A stretch of DNA of 64,000 nucleotides from contig NZ_BOQN01000053.1 in assembly GCF_018332695.1 (NCBI RefSeq), positions 1-64,000 of the forward strand, written 5' to 3'. Made by a program: the position numbers and the translations under genes. Below the pieces are notes generated by a model. It was not told where the DNA came from, did no database searches, and worked only from the letters and a program-made list of their open reading frames with translations. Positions 31,271-41,056 of the stretch are shown in pieces (position 1 is the stretch's first letter; the number at the start of each line of letters is the position of its first letter). This stretch comes from Paractinoplanes toevensis (lineage in GTDB: Bacteria; Actinomycetota; Actinomycetes; Mycobacteriales; Micromonosporaceae).

Positions 31271-31298
31271 GGGACCCCCGGGCTTACCCGGGGGTCCC
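31271..31298. terminator. Bidirectional terminator between convergent genes
   Basis: A perfect 12-bp stem, GGGACCCCCGGG against its complement, with a 4-base loop, followed by TTTCAAAT. It ends the SRPBCC gene and the convergent histidine kinase gene. Confidence 0.88.
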
Positions 31299-31300
31299 TT

Positions 31301-32788
31301 TCAAATAGGTGCCGAATCCAATGTCACGATGAAGCGTGCGCCGCGAGGTTCGACCGGTTCGTACCGGATCGTTCCGCCATTCGCCTCGACCAGGTGCCGG
31401 ACGATGAACAGTCCGAGCCCGGCACCCCGCATGAAACGTCCGAAAATGGTCGGCACCAGCTCGGGTGGCATGCCGGGGCCGCTGTCCTGCACGACCAGTT
31501 CCACCTGATCACCGCGGCGCGCGCCGGTCATCCGTACCGGCGGATTCCCGTACGCAAGCGCGTTCTTGACCAGGTTTTGAACCACGACCGTCAGGTGCCC
31601 CCGGTCGGCCAGCGCCGCCAGATCGTCGTCGATCGCGATCTCCACGCCCTCGGCGGCGGCCTGGGACGCCACCTCCAGCAGCGGCACCGGCGCCTGCCGC
31701 GCGGTGACCGAGCCGGTGTCCAGCCGGAAGAGCAGCTGCAGGTCGTTCATCATCTTGATCAACCGCTGCGTGTTCTTGTCGATCTTCGTGGCCAGCTCGA
31801 GCCGGATGTCGTCGGGCAGGTCGGCCCAGTCCGCCCGGAGCAGCTCGGCGAGGCTCGCGATCGAGCTGATCGGCTGGGCCACGTCGTGGGTGAGCATCGA
31901 GGTCAGGTCGTTCTTGAAGGCCAGCGCGGTTTCCAGCCGGGCGTTCGCCTCGCGCAGTTCGGTGTTGTGTGCGTTGAGCGTCTCCTCGGTCCGTTTCCGG
32001 TCGCCGATGTCGACGTAGGTGGCCACGTAGGCCCGCGGCGCCCCGTCCGCGTCCGGGATCGTCGCGACGGTGGCCAGCACCGGCACCGCACTGCCGTCGA
32101 CCCGGGGCATCAGCCAGTCGCCGCCGGTCGGCGGCAGCGGCGGCGGGTCGAGCCGGATCGGTTCGTCCGGCCCGTGCCCGGTCAGCTCCCGCCAGCGCCG
32201 GTTGACGTCGATCACCCGGTGGTTGGCGTCGAGCACCATGACGGCCTCGTTCATCGACTGCAGCAGAGCCGAGGCGAACTCCTGCCGATCGTCCGGCTCC
32301 TCGTGGGGCCGGGCCAGCACCGCGCCGAGGGCGAGAACCAGCAGTGAACCGGCCACGGCCGGCGGCATCAGCCCGCGCGGATCGGGATCTTCGAAGACGC
32401 GCGGCACCAAGCCGGCCAGCGCGACGATCGCGGCGCCGGCGACCAGCGGGTCGGCGGCCCGGAAGCGGGCGACCCGGACGTCGAGGAAGGCCAGGCCGAG
32501 CCCGGCGAGCACGGTGGCGATCGCGGCCGCCGGATGCTGGTCCAGTGCGGTGGCACCGAGCACGGCGGCGGCCAGGGCGACCAGCGGGGCGGCGACGCGC
32601 ACGACCCGGCCGGCGGGCAGCACCTGTAAAAGTAGGGCGATTCCGGCCGGAACGAGCGCGGCCGCCGGACCGAGGTCCGGCGGCGCGCTGTAAGCAGTGG
32701 CGAGCACGCCCGCGGTCGCGACCGCGAGCCCGGCGCACCCGGCGGTCAGCCGGGAAAACCTGCCCACATCATGCGCCGCAATACGCAC
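31301..32788 (-). CDS. PAS-domain sensor histidine kinase
   Basis: A 495-residue membrane histidine kinase. The first 165 residues hold about five hydrophobic helices. A PAS domain follows ('MNEAVMVLDANHRVIDVNRRW', with 'YVATYVDIGDRKRTEE' as its PAC end), then a HisKA domain with 'LTHDVAQPISSIASLAELL' carrying the phospho-acceptor His. The ATPase domain has 'NLVKNALAYGNPP' (N box), 'QDSGPGMPPELVPTIF' (G1) and 'GAGLGLFIVRHLVEANGG' (G2). ATG 32788 has GAGGAG 5 bases upstream. No response-regulator gene is adjacent; the receiver at 34540 is 1.8 kb away on the other strand and is only a possible partner. Confidence 0.9.
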   Translation of the reverse strand: MRIAAHDVGRFSRLTAGCAGLAVATAGVLATAYSAPPDLGPAAALVPAGIALLLQVLPAGRVVRVAAPLVALAAAVLGATALDQHPAAAIATVLAGLGLAFLDVRVARFRAADPLVAGAAIVALAGLVPRVFEDPDPRGLMPPAVAGSLLVLALGAVLARPHEEPDDRQEFASALLQSMNEAVMVLDANHRVIDVNRRWRELTGHGPDEPIRLDPPPLPPTGGDWLMPRVDGSAVPVLATVATIPDADGAPRAYVATYVDIGDRKRTEETLNAHNTELREANARLETALAFKNDLTSMLTHDVAQPISSIASLAELLRADWADLPDDIRLELATKIDKNTQRLIKMMNDLQLLFRLDTGSVTARQAPVPLLEVASQAAAEGVEIAIDDDLAALADRGHLTVVVQNLVKNALAYGNPPVRMTGARRGDQVELVVQDSGPGMPPELVPTIFGRFMRGAGLGLFIVRHLVEANGGTIRYEPVEPRGARFIVTLDSAPI

Positions 32789-32842
32789 ATAAGCTCCTCA
32801 CTACGGAGTAAATGAGCATAACGCGGACTTTTTGTCAGGCGG

Positions 32843-33055
32843 TTACTTACCGGCCCACTCGTAGCCCTCTTCAAGCTGGATGCGCTCGCCGACCCGGACG
32901 ATGTCGTCGTGGTGGCGGTTGGCGTGGTGCCCGCAGAACGCAAGCTCGCCGCCGCTGGTAAGCGTGACCACCAACTTCGCGGCCGCGCTGCATCGGTCAC
33001 AGCGGTCGGTCAGCTCGGCAACGGTGGTGATCTCGGGCGACAGCAGGCTGGTCAT
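32843..33055 (-). CDS. Small zinc-ribbon-like protein
   Basis: A 70-residue protein with a 'DRCDRCSAAAKLVV' Cys pair and 'FCGHHANRHHDD' Cys/His cluster, so four metal ligands can be placed. Similar small proteins are common in actinobacteria and have no known role. Start ATG 33055 has a strong AAGGAGAG 4-5 bases upstream; the longer frame to 33190 is not needed. Confidence 0.75.
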   Translation of the reverse strand: MTSLLSPEITTVAELTDRCDRCSAAAKLVVTLTSGGELAFCGHHANRHHDDIVRVGERIQLEEGYEWAGK

Positions 33056-33300
33056 ATCGCTCTCCTTGCTCGGTGGCGGTGTGCAGCGGTACAGCGGGTA
33101 GATCGGCCCTCCACCGCACAGCCTTAGGTTTCTCCGGCCAGGGTTCCGGGCGGTCAGCGCTGGGCGGAATTCGGTGCACCGCAGCTGCAACCAGCCGGGT
33201 CCCCGGTAGCCCGGGAACAGTTCTCACCATTCCCTCAGCAGCCTTCGGCATGCCTGTATCCCCCCGTCGAGTGGGCCGAAGCCAACGAGAGGAAACCAGC

Positions 33301-34455
<1,155 letters not shown>

Positions 34456-34539
34456 CCGGTCGGATGTCGTAAAGGTCTGGCGGTGCAACCGGGCACCGAT
34501 AGCGTGAATCGGGTACTCGACGCGAAACCTGGAGGACCC

Positions 34540-34944
34540 ATGTCGCAGGCGCCCGACGCGGAGAACCGGCCCACCGTCCTCGTCGTCGACGACGAGGAGG
34601 ACCTACGCGACATCATGCGCCGCATGCTCGAACGGCGCGGTTTCTCGACCCTGATCGCCGGTGACTCGCAGGAGGCCATCGCGGCCTGCCGGGACCACCC
34701 CGGCGAGATCGACATCCTGGTCACCGATCTGGGCCTGCCCGGGGTCTCCGGTGGCGAACTGTCCCGGACCGCCACCGAGCTGCGCCCGGGCATGCGGGTC
34801 GTCTACATCTCCGGCCTGCCCAAGGAGATGGCGGTCGCCGAAGGGTCGATCGAGCCGGACGCGCTGCTGGTCAAGAAGCCGTTCAGCACGGAGCTGCTGA
34901 TCGAGGCGCTGCGCTCGGTGCTCGCCGAGAGCGCCACGCCATAG
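34540..34944 (+). CDS. Stand-alone response-regulator receiver
   Basis: A 134-residue single receiver domain with no output domain. It has the acidic pocket 'VLVVDDEEDLRDIM', the phospho-acceptor Asp in 'DILVTDLGLPGVSGGEL' and the conserved Lys in 'ALLVKKPFSTELLIEAL'. ATG 34540 has GGAGGA 4 bases upstream. Such proteins relay signals from hybrid or PAS kinases; CheY-like action on the motor is possible but not indicated. Confidence 0.88.
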   Translation: MSQAPDAENRPTVLVVDDEEDLRDIMRRMLERRGFSTLIAGDSQEAIAACRDHPGEIDILVTDLGLPGVSGGELSRTATELRPGMRVVYISGLPKEMAVAEGSIEPDALLVKKPFSTELLIEALRSVLAESATP

Positions 34945-34957
34945 CCATCTGATTCAC

Positions 34958-34988
34958 GAGCGCCGCCGTCACCATGACGGCGGCGCTC
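34958..34988 (+). terminator. Terminator after the receiver gene
   Basis: A perfect 14-bp stem (34958-34971 against 34975-34988) with a 3-base loop, followed by TTCTTTGT. Confidence 0.9.
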
Positions 34989-35114
34989 TTCTTTGTCCGG
35001 CGTCCATCGTGTCCGCTCCCGTGCTGCACCCGCGCTTTCACCAACTGAGAACCGGCTCCCGTCGACGGTGAGGTCAAGCAACGACCGATCCGAATTATCA
35101 GCGGGGAGACAGCA

Positions 35115-36662
35115 GTGAAGCGCAAGCACGCGGCAGTGGGAGCGGTCGCCATCGGAGCGGTGAGCGCCGGCTTCCTGATGGGCGGACAGGCGGGCGCGGC
35201 GACCACCGCGACCGGGCCGGCGATCCGGACCGTCTTCGCGAGCGACGACGCGTACGTCTCCAGCACCCGGACCGCCGCCAACTTCGGCGAGGCGGAGAAG
35301 CTCGTGGTCGGCGCGTCCGACGGCGAGACCCGGACGACCTTCCTGACGTTCCGGACCGGCGGATTCCCGGCCGGCGCGACCGTCGGCAACGCCCGGTTGA
35401 TCCTGCCGTACGACGGCAAGCCGGCCGAGGCGCGGCTCAGCGTCTACCCGGTGACTGGCACCTGGGCCGAGAACGCGATCACCGCGGCCACCCAGCCGAA
35501 GATCGCCGCGACCGCGGTCGGCTCGGCCGTGCCGCGGGCCACCGACCAGTCGGTGACCATCGACCTCAGCTCGACGGTGACCGGAGCGGGCACCTACATG
35601 TTCGCCCTCCGGTCCGCCTCGACGACGGCGGTGACCCGCTTCCAGTCGGCCGAGTCCGGTGACCAGGGTGGACCGCGCCTGGTCGTGAACTACACCCCGG
35701 CGCCGGCGGCGCCGGCCGCCTGCGCCACCGGTGACCTGCTGGTGCCCGACTGCGGCGTGCTCTGGGGCGCGGCGGCCGGCGGCTTCACCGACCTGCCGCG
35801 GGACACCGCGCTCAAGGACTGGGAGGGACTCACCGGCCGGACTTCGACGATCTTCCACGCCTACCACAAGGGCGACGAGAAGTTCCCGACCAAGGCCGAG
35901 ATCGCGATGACCCGGGACGCCGCGAAGCCGCGGGTCCTGCTGCTCAACTGGAAGGTCGCCTACGGCACCACCTGGGCCAAGGTCGCGGCCGGGCAGAAGG
36001 ACGCACGGATCGACGCGTGGGCCGACTACGTGAAGGCCAACTACGGCACCCAGAAGTTCTTCCTGGCCCTGCACCACGAGCCGGAGAACGACGTGCAGAC
36101 CGGCGCGGCCTCGGGGATGACCGCGAAGGACTACGCGGCGATGTACCGGCACGTCATCGAGCGGCTGCGCGCCGACGGGGTGACCAATGTGGTCAACGTG
36201 CTGGCCTACATGGGCAACGAGAAGTGGATGGCCCAGTCGTGGTGGAAGGACCTCTACCCGGGTGACGACGTCGTCGACTGGGTCGGCCTCGACTCGTACG
36301 TGAGCGTGGAGAAGGGCTACTACCACTTCGGTGACTTCGGTGACCTGCTCGACCGGCAGCCGACCGGTGGCGGTCTCGGCTTCTACGACTGGTCCGTCAA
36401 GAACCACCCGAGCAAGCCGATCATGGTGGCCGAGTGGGGCATGTACCACCGGGTCTCCTACCCGGCCAGCAAGGCCGCCGCGTTCAACTCGGTCCTGCCC
36501 GAGCTGGCCGCCCACCCGAAGATCAAGGCGGTCGTCTACTTCGACACCGCGCGGGACGACGAGGGCGACCGCAACATCGCGGTGAACTCGACCGCCGACA
36601 GCCTCACCGCGTTCCGCAAGGTGGCGGCGTCCCCGATCTTCGACGTCAAGCTGAACAACTGA
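35115..36662 (+). CDS. Secreted GH26-like glycosidase with an N-terminal carbohydrate-binding-type domain
   Basis: A 515-residue exported enzyme. A signal peptide ends near 'GGQAGAA'. Residues 35-195 are a DNRLRE/CBM96-like beta domain ('DDAYVSSTRTAANFGEAEKL', 'SVYPVTGTWAEN'). A Pro/Ala linker leads to a TIM-barrel domain (about 205-510) with 'LALHHEPENDV' (likely acid/base Glu322) and 'IMVAEWGMYHR' (likely nucleophile Glu440), as in GH26 endo-mannanases. The start is GTG 35115 with GGGGAGAC upstream. Specificity (mannan or another beta-glycan) is not decided by sequence alone. Confidence 0.82.
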   Translation: MKRKHAAVGAVAIGAVSAGFLMGGQAGAATTATGPAIRTVFASDDAYVSSTRTAANFGEAEKLVVGASDGETRTTFLTFRTGGFPAGATVGNARLILPYDGKPAEARLSVYPVTGTWAENAITAATQPKIAATAVGSAVPRATDQSVTIDLSSTVTGAGTYMFALRSASTTAVTRFQSAESGDQGGPRLVVNYTPAPAAPAACATGDLLVPDCGVLWGAAAGGFTDLPRDTALKDWEGLTGRTSTIFHAYHKGDEKFPTKAEIAMTRDAAKPRVLLLNWKVAYGTTWAKVAAGQKDARIDAWADYVKANYGTQKFFLALHHEPENDVQTGAASGMTAKDYAAMYRHVIERLRADGVTNVVNVLAYMGNEKWMAQSWWKDLYPGDDVVDWVGLDSYVSVEKGYYHFGDFGDLLDRQPTGGGLGFYDWSVKNHPSKPIMVAEWGMYHRVSYPASKAAAFNSVLPELAAHPKIKAVVYFDTARDDEGDRNIAVNSTADSLTAFRKVAASPIFDVKLNN

Positions 36663-36680
36663 TCTTTACTCACCCCCTGG

Positions 36681-36716
36681 GGTCGGGCCGGTCCGCTGCG
36701 GAGGACCGGCCCGACC
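36681..36716 (+). terminator. Terminator after the GH26-like gene
   Basis: A perfect 14-bp stem (36681-36694 against 36703-36716), loop of 8, then TTTAT. It also separates the gene from the convergent methyltransferase gene ending at 36731. Confidence 0.9.
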
Positions 36717-36730
36717 TTTATCCCGGCGTT

Positions 36731-37486
36731 CTACTCCGGCCAGGGCACCGTGAATTCGCCGAGCCGCCAGCGGCCGGGGCCGTCCAGCACCGGACGGCCC
36801 TCGTCGCGCATCCGCCGGCAGGTCGCCAGCCAGCGCTGCCGCGGCCCGAACGGGGTCGCCTCGGTGTCCCAGGCCCGGCCGAGCGCGCGCAGCAGCTCGT
36901 GGATCGGCTCACCGTCGACGTTGTGGTGGATCAGCGCCTTAGGCAGCCGCTCGGCGAACGTCGCCGGATGGTCCAGATCGGACAACCGGGCCGAGAGGGT
37001 CAGCGATTGCGGCCGCTCGTCGGCGACCACCGCCCAGGTGGCGATCCGGCCCAGCTCGTCGCAGGTGCCCTCGACCAGTCGCGCGCCGGTCGCGGTCATC
37101 TGCCGCCAGGCCGCCTCGACCTCTGGTTCGGAGTACTGCCGCAGCACGTTGAAGGCACGCACCACGACCGGTCGCAGGCCGGCCAGCTCGAAACCACCAC
37201 GGCGAAAATCCAGACCCGGCGGATCCGCGTACGGCATGGCAGCCGTCACGCGTACCGGATCGATCTCCAGACCGACCACCGTGACGTCCGCCCGCACCGC
37301 CGCCGTCAGGCGGCTGTGCAACTCCACCGCGGTGACCGGCGTCGCACCGTATCCGAGGTCGATGACCAGCGGATCGGTGGCCGCCGCAAGAAGATCGCGG
37401 AAGCGGTACGCGATGAAGTTGTCGACACGGCGCAGCCGGTTGGGATTGGTCGTCCCTCGGGTGATCGCGCCGACCGGCTTCGGCAC
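36731..37486 (-). CDS. Class I SAM-dependent methyltransferase
   Basis: A 251-residue protein with a Rossmann-type SAM fold. 'DPLVIDLGYGATPVTAVEL' is motif I (DxGxG) and 'VTVVGLEIDPVRVTAAM' is motif II with an acidic end for the ribose. The later part, 'LRPVVVRAFNVLRQYSEPEV', fits motif IV. GTG 37486 directly abuts the stop of the short-chain dehydrogenase gene upstream, so the pair is one unit. The substrate is unknown. Confidence 0.78.
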   Translation of the reverse strand: MPKPVGAITRGTTNPNRLRRVDNFIAYRFRDLLAAATDPLVIDLGYGATPVTAVELHSRLTAAVRADVTVVGLEIDPVRVTAAMPYADPPGLDFRRGGFELAGLRPVVVRAFNVLRQYSEPEVEAAWRQMTATGARLVEGTCDELGRIATWAVVADERPQSLTLSARLSDLDHPATFAERLPKALIHHNVDGEPIHELLRALGRAWDTEATPFGPRQRWLATCRRMRDEGRPVLDGPGRWRLGEFTVPWPE

Positions 37487-38242
37487 CTACTTCTCCCGGT
37501 GCACCTTGTGCTGCGCGGCCTGCGCGAGCGGCCGGATCACCAGCCGGTCGATGTTGACGTGGTGCGGGCGGGTGGCCATGAACGCGACGCAGTCGGCGAT
37601 GTCGTCCGCGACCAGTGGTTCCTTGACGCCGTCGTAGATCGAGTCGGCTTTCGCCTGGTCGCCGTCGAAGCGGTTGAGCGAGAACTCGTCGGTGCGCACC
37701 ATGCCCGGGTCGATCTCGGTGACCCGGACCGGCTTGCCGGACAGTTCGAGCCGAAGTGTGCCGACCAGCGCGTTCTGGGCGTGCTTGGCCGCCGTGTAAC
37801 CGCCGCCGCCCTCGTAGACCGTGAACGCCGCGGTCGAGCCGATCGTCACGATCGTCCCGCGGCCGCTCTGCTCGAGGGCCGGCAGCAGCGCCTTGGTCAC
37901 CCGGAGCGTGCCGAGCACGTTCACGTCGTACATCCACTGCCAGTCGTCGACCCCGCCGGTTGCCACCGGATCGAGGCCGCGGGCCCCGCCCGCGTTGTTG
38001 ACCAGCAGGGTGAGCTCGCCGTCGAGGCCGGCCACGACGGTGGCGAGGCCGGCCACCGAGGCGTCGTCGGTGATGTCGCACTCGACCGCGGTGGCCGCCG
38101 GCCCGATCTCCTTGACCAGCTCCTCGAGCCGGTCGACGCGGCGCGCTGCCGCCACCACGTGGAAACCCTCCCGGGCCAGCCGGCGAGCCGTGGCCGCACC
38201 GATTCCGCTGGAGGCGCCCGTGATCACTGCGATGTTCTGCAT
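37487..38242 (-). CDS. Short-chain dehydrogenase/reductase
   Basis: A 251-residue classical SDR: 'VITGASSGIGAATARRLA' is the nucleotide-binding TGxxxGIG, 'LLVNNAGGA' is the NNAG motif, and 'STAAFTVYEGGGGYTAAKH' supplies Ser and YxxxK. The Arg after the second strand ('AARRVDRLEEL') favours NADPH. Similarity runs to YdfG-like dehydrogenases of 3-hydroxy acids, but the substrate is not settled. Divergent from mshA; the shared gap holds a palindromic operator-like element. Confidence 0.88.
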   Translation of the reverse strand: MQNIAVITGASSGIGAATARRLAREGFHVVAAARRVDRLEELVKEIGPAATAVECDITDDASVAGLATVVAGLDGELTLLVNNAGGARGLDPVATGGVDDWQWMYDVNVLGTLRVTKALLPALEQSGRGTIVTIGSTAAFTVYEGGGGYTAAKHAQNALVGTLRLELSGKPVRVTEIDPGMVRTDEFSLNRFDGDQAKADSIYDGVKEPLVADDIADCVAFMATRPHHVNIDRLVIRPLAQAAQHKVHREK

Positions 38243-38325
38243 GCCTCTTATCCTTCCTCGTCGCCGATGACTTCAGTCACCCACGGGTGCTCTGTATGTG
38301 GTTGCAGAAGCAAGTACGGGGAAGA

Positions 38326-38356
38326 TTGACAAAGACGTAACAAGTCAACGTTACGT
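38326..38356. promoter_or_regulatory. Promoter/operator region before mshA
   Basis: TTGACA (38326-38331) resembles a -35 box. It overlaps an inverted repeat ACGTAAC (38335-38341), 8 bases, GTTACGT (38350-38356). A second, staggered repeat (GTCAA and TTGAC, 38344-38361) shares the same centre. The site lies 25 bases before the mshA start codon, so a bound protein would block transcription. Confidence 0.45.
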
Positions 38357-38380
38357 TTGACCGCTTCGGGAGGAAATATC

Positions 38381-39649
38381 GTGGTTGACTGGCCGGCCCC
38401 GCGGCGCATCGCCACCCTTTCGGTGCATACCTCCCCCCTGGAACAGCCCGGCACCGGCGATGCGGGCGGCATGAACGTCTACATCGTCGAGGTCTCCAAG
38501 CGACTCGCGCGCCTCGGCGTCGAGACGGAGATCTTCACCCGGGCGACCCGTAGCGACCTGCCGCCGATCGTCGAGATGGTGCCCGGTGTCACCGTGCGGC
38601 ACGTCACCGCCGGTCCGTTCGAGGGCCTCGCCAAGGAGGACCTGCCGTCCCAGCTGTGCGCGTTCGCCAACGGCGTGCTGCGCGCCGAGGCGGCACACCC
38701 GCCGGGCCGATATGACCTGATCCACTCGCACTACTGGCTGTCCGGCCAGGTCGGGTGGCTGGCCCGGGAGCGCTGGGGAGTGCCGCACGTGCACACCGCG
38801 CACACCCTGGCCAAGGTGAAGAACCGCTGGCTCGCGGCCGGCGACCGCCCCGAACCGAAGGCCCGGGTGATCGGCGAGGAGCAGGTGATCGCCGAGTCCG
38901 ACCGGCTCGTCGCGAACACCGCGGTCGAGGCGCAGGACCTGGTCACCCACTACGACGCCGCGCCCGCGCGGACCGCGGTCGTGCAGCCCGGTGTCGACCT
39001 GGACCGCTTCCGGCCGGGCCCCGGTGCCCGCTCCCGCTTGGGGCTGCCGCCCTCGGGCCGAATTGTTGCTTTCGTCGGCCGGATTCAGCCACTCAAAGCT
39101 CCCGATGTGCTGATTTCCGCCCTGCCGTTCATGACCGACCCGTCGGTCACCATGGTCATCTGCGGTGGGCCGAGCGGAAGCGGCCTCGATCGGCCCACCG
39201 CCCTGATCGAGTTGGCGGCCTCGCTCGGCGTCGCCGACCGGGTGCTGTTCCTGCCGCCGCAGACCGGCGACGACCTCGCCACCCTCTACCGCTGCGCCGA
39301 CCTGGTCGCGGTGCCGTCCTACAACGAGTCGTTCGGGCTGGTCGCGCTGGAGGCGCAGGCGTGCGGCACGCCGGTGGTCGCGGCCGCGGTCGGCGGCCTG
39401 GTCACCGCGGTGCGCGACGGGGTGAGCGGGGTGCTGGTCGACGGGCACGACCCGCGGGACTGGGCGCACGCGCTGGACTCGCTGCTCGCCGCTCCGCGGC
39501 ATCGCGCGGCCCTGTCGCGGGGCGCGGTGGCTCGTGCGGCCGGCTTCTCCTGGGACCGTACGGCCGAAGGACTGCTCCAGGTCTACCGTGGGGCGGTGGC
39601 CCAGCACCGCGAGATGATCGCCGCCCGGCTCGAGGCGTACGCATGGTGA
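38381..39649 (+). CDS. mshA: D-inositol-3-phosphate glycosyltransferase MshA
   Basis: MshA makes N-acetylglucosaminyl-inositol phosphate, the first step of mycothiol synthesis, a pathway found only in Actinobacteria. The 422-residue GT4 protein has the family start 'LSVHTSPLEQPGTGDAGGMN', 'HSHYWLSGQVGWLARERW', the phosphate-binding 'FVGRIQPLKAPDVLI' and the donor site 'YNESFGLVALEAQACGTPV'. GTG 38381 is chosen for its GGAGG 7-8 bases upstream. The stop overlaps the YbjN-like start. Confidence 0.96.
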   Translation: MVDWPAPRRIATLSVHTSPLEQPGTGDAGGMNVYIVEVSKRLARLGVETEIFTRATRSDLPPIVEMVPGVTVRHVTAGPFEGLAKEDLPSQLCAFANGVLRAEAAHPPGRYDLIHSHYWLSGQVGWLARERWGVPHVHTAHTLAKVKNRWLAAGDRPEPKARVIGEEQVIAESDRLVANTAVEAQDLVTHYDAAPARTAVVQPGVDLDRFRPGPGARSRLGLPPSGRIVAFVGRIQPLKAPDVLISALPFMTDPSVTMVICGGPSGSGLDRPTALIELAASLGVADRVLFLPPQTGDDLATLYRCADLVAVPSYNESFGLVALEAQACGTPVVAAAVGGLVTAVRDGVSGVLVDGHDPRDWAHALDSLLAAPRHRAALSRGAVARAAGFSWDRTAEGLLQVYRGAVAQHREMIAARLEAYAW

Positions 39650-40143
39650 GCTCTCTCATCTCCCTTGTCGAGAAGGTCCTCACCGACCGGGAACTGGAGT
39701 GGGACACCACCGCTCCCGGCGCCTACGTGGTCACGCTGCCCGGCACCCACAAGCTCAAGACCGCCTGCAACCTGATCGTCGGTGAGCACGCGCTGCGCAT
39801 CGAGGCCTTCGTGATGCGCCAGCCCGACGAGCGCCGCGAGGAGCTGTGGGCGTGGCTGCTGCGCCGCAACGCCCGGATGTACGGCGTATCGTTCTCGATC
39901 GATGCGGTCGGCGATGTCTACCTGACCGGCCGGGTGTCGCTCAAATCCCTGGACGAAGATGAGTTGGACCGTCTGCTCGGCGCCGTTCTCACCTATGCCG
40001 ACGAGTCCTTCGACACCATGCTGGAGATCGGCTTCGGCACCTCGATCCGCCGCGAGTGGGAGTGGCGGGTAAAGCGCGGCGAATCCACAGCAAATCTTCA
40101 GGCGTTCAAGCACCTGGCCCCGGATGTGCCCGAAATTGGGTGA
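39643..40143 (+). CDS. YbjN-domain protein
   Basis: A 166-residue YbjN-like protein (similar to type III secretion chaperone folds), as found next to mshA in mycobacteria (Rv0487). Features are 'LEWDTTAPGAYVVTLPG', 'LRIEAFVMRQPDERREELWA' and 'ARMYGVSFSIDAVGDVYLTG'. The ATG at 39643 overlaps the mshA stop by 7 bases; GTG 39646 is an equal alternative. Function is unknown. Translational coupling to mshA is likely. Confidence 0.82.
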   Translation: MVSSLISLVEKVLTDRELEWDTTAPGAYVVTLPGTHKLKTACNLIVGEHALRIEAFVMRQPDERREELWAWLLRRNARMYGVSFSIDAVGDVYLTGRVSLKSLDEDELDRLLGAVLTYADESFDTMLEIGFGTSIRREWEWRVKRGESTANLQAFKHLAPDVPEIG

Positions 40144-41056
40144 TTGGTGCCCGCGTTTACCCGATCGATAGGGTGCGACGCATAATCATGCGGCGCCCGT
40201 CACCAGCGCAACAACGATGAACAAATGGTTACCGATGGGGAGTCCGGGCGACCGGATGATTGAGCAGGCGATCCGCCGATCGGCTATTTGTCGGTGACTG
40301 TGACGGTGCAGACAGATGGCAGACAGCCAAGTGGCTTGTAAGCCTTGACCGCCCCAACTAGCGTAATCAATGGACGCCTGGCCGTTAGTTCGGGGAACTG
40401 GTTGATCAGAAATGGTCGCCGCGGTGGGCGTTTGGGGACGGGTGGCATATGCCGTTGGGGGACGGCGCGACCCGAGACCGGCGGTTAGTGCGGGCGACGC
40501 CTATGGGGATGGGCGTCGTCCGCCGCCGCCGGTGCTTTGTTTCCAGGCTCTTTTCGGCCGACCGGTCGTGTCGGCCTCCTCGCTTCGGCTCTGGTCCCGT
40601 CTGGCTGGCGGGTTGCTGCCGGCTCTGGTCTCGCCCGCTGCTGGCCTGGTCGCCTGGTTGCGCGTTTCGGGTCGGGTCCCGCCAATTCCAGAAAAAACGC
40701 GACCCCGGCCCAGGTTTCCTCCAAACGGAGGGCGGGACATTTTCCCGCGGAAGATCTTTCGGTACGCGCCGGCTCACTCCGGTGGCACTCGGTCCCGGCA
40801 GGCGCAACCACCCTCCGCGCGCCCGCTGCGGGCGGGCCCGGCCCAAGCTCGCCACCCCGACCCGCCCACCGAACAGTCCCGGGCGACGGCCATCGTTGCC
40901 GCGCGAGGGCTGCGTGTTTCCTTGCGCGAGAGCCGCGGCACGTGCTGGTGTGGCGCCCTGCTTGCGGGGTGGCGGCGGTCGGGTGATGTTGCGGTTGGTG
41001 ACGGTGTGGCCCGTACCGGAAAGCGGGTTTGATTCTCGCGACCCTGACCTCTGTGT
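40144..41056. other. 0.9-kb structured region without a convincing gene
   Basis: No reading frame here shows homology I recognise, a ribosome site in place, or the strong G/C third-position bias of the flanking genes; the longest frames give Arg/Pro-rich, low-complexity peptides. The stretch is unusually rich in inverted repeats: 40175-40196 (9-bp stem with one mismatch), 40490-40523, GGCCGAC/GTCGGCC near 40556-40577, and GTCCCGCC (40676) with GGCGGGAC (40731). It could hold a non-coding RNA, a decayed gene or long untranslated regions. Confidence 0.5.
40490..40523. repeat. Strong inverted repeat in the non-coding region
   Basis: Arms of 12 bases (40490-40501 and 40512-40523) match at 11 positions around a 10-base loop. 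There is no T-run on either side, so this is not a standard terminator; it is more like an RNA structure element. Confidence 0.6.

Noticed and set aside
33056..33300. A riboswitch (c-di-AMP, ydaO type) before the subtilase gene
   Set aside because: Some stretches (GGTCCCCGGTAGCC) recall the motif, but the ordered conserved blocks could not be found. Nothing definite is seen in this gap.
41023..41047. A tRNA-like T-arm (GCGGGTTTGATTCTCGC) suggesting a tRNA gene or an att site
   Set aside because: The T-loop lacks the invariant C and no matching acceptor, D or anticodon stem can be placed upstream at tRNA distance. No integrase gene is near.
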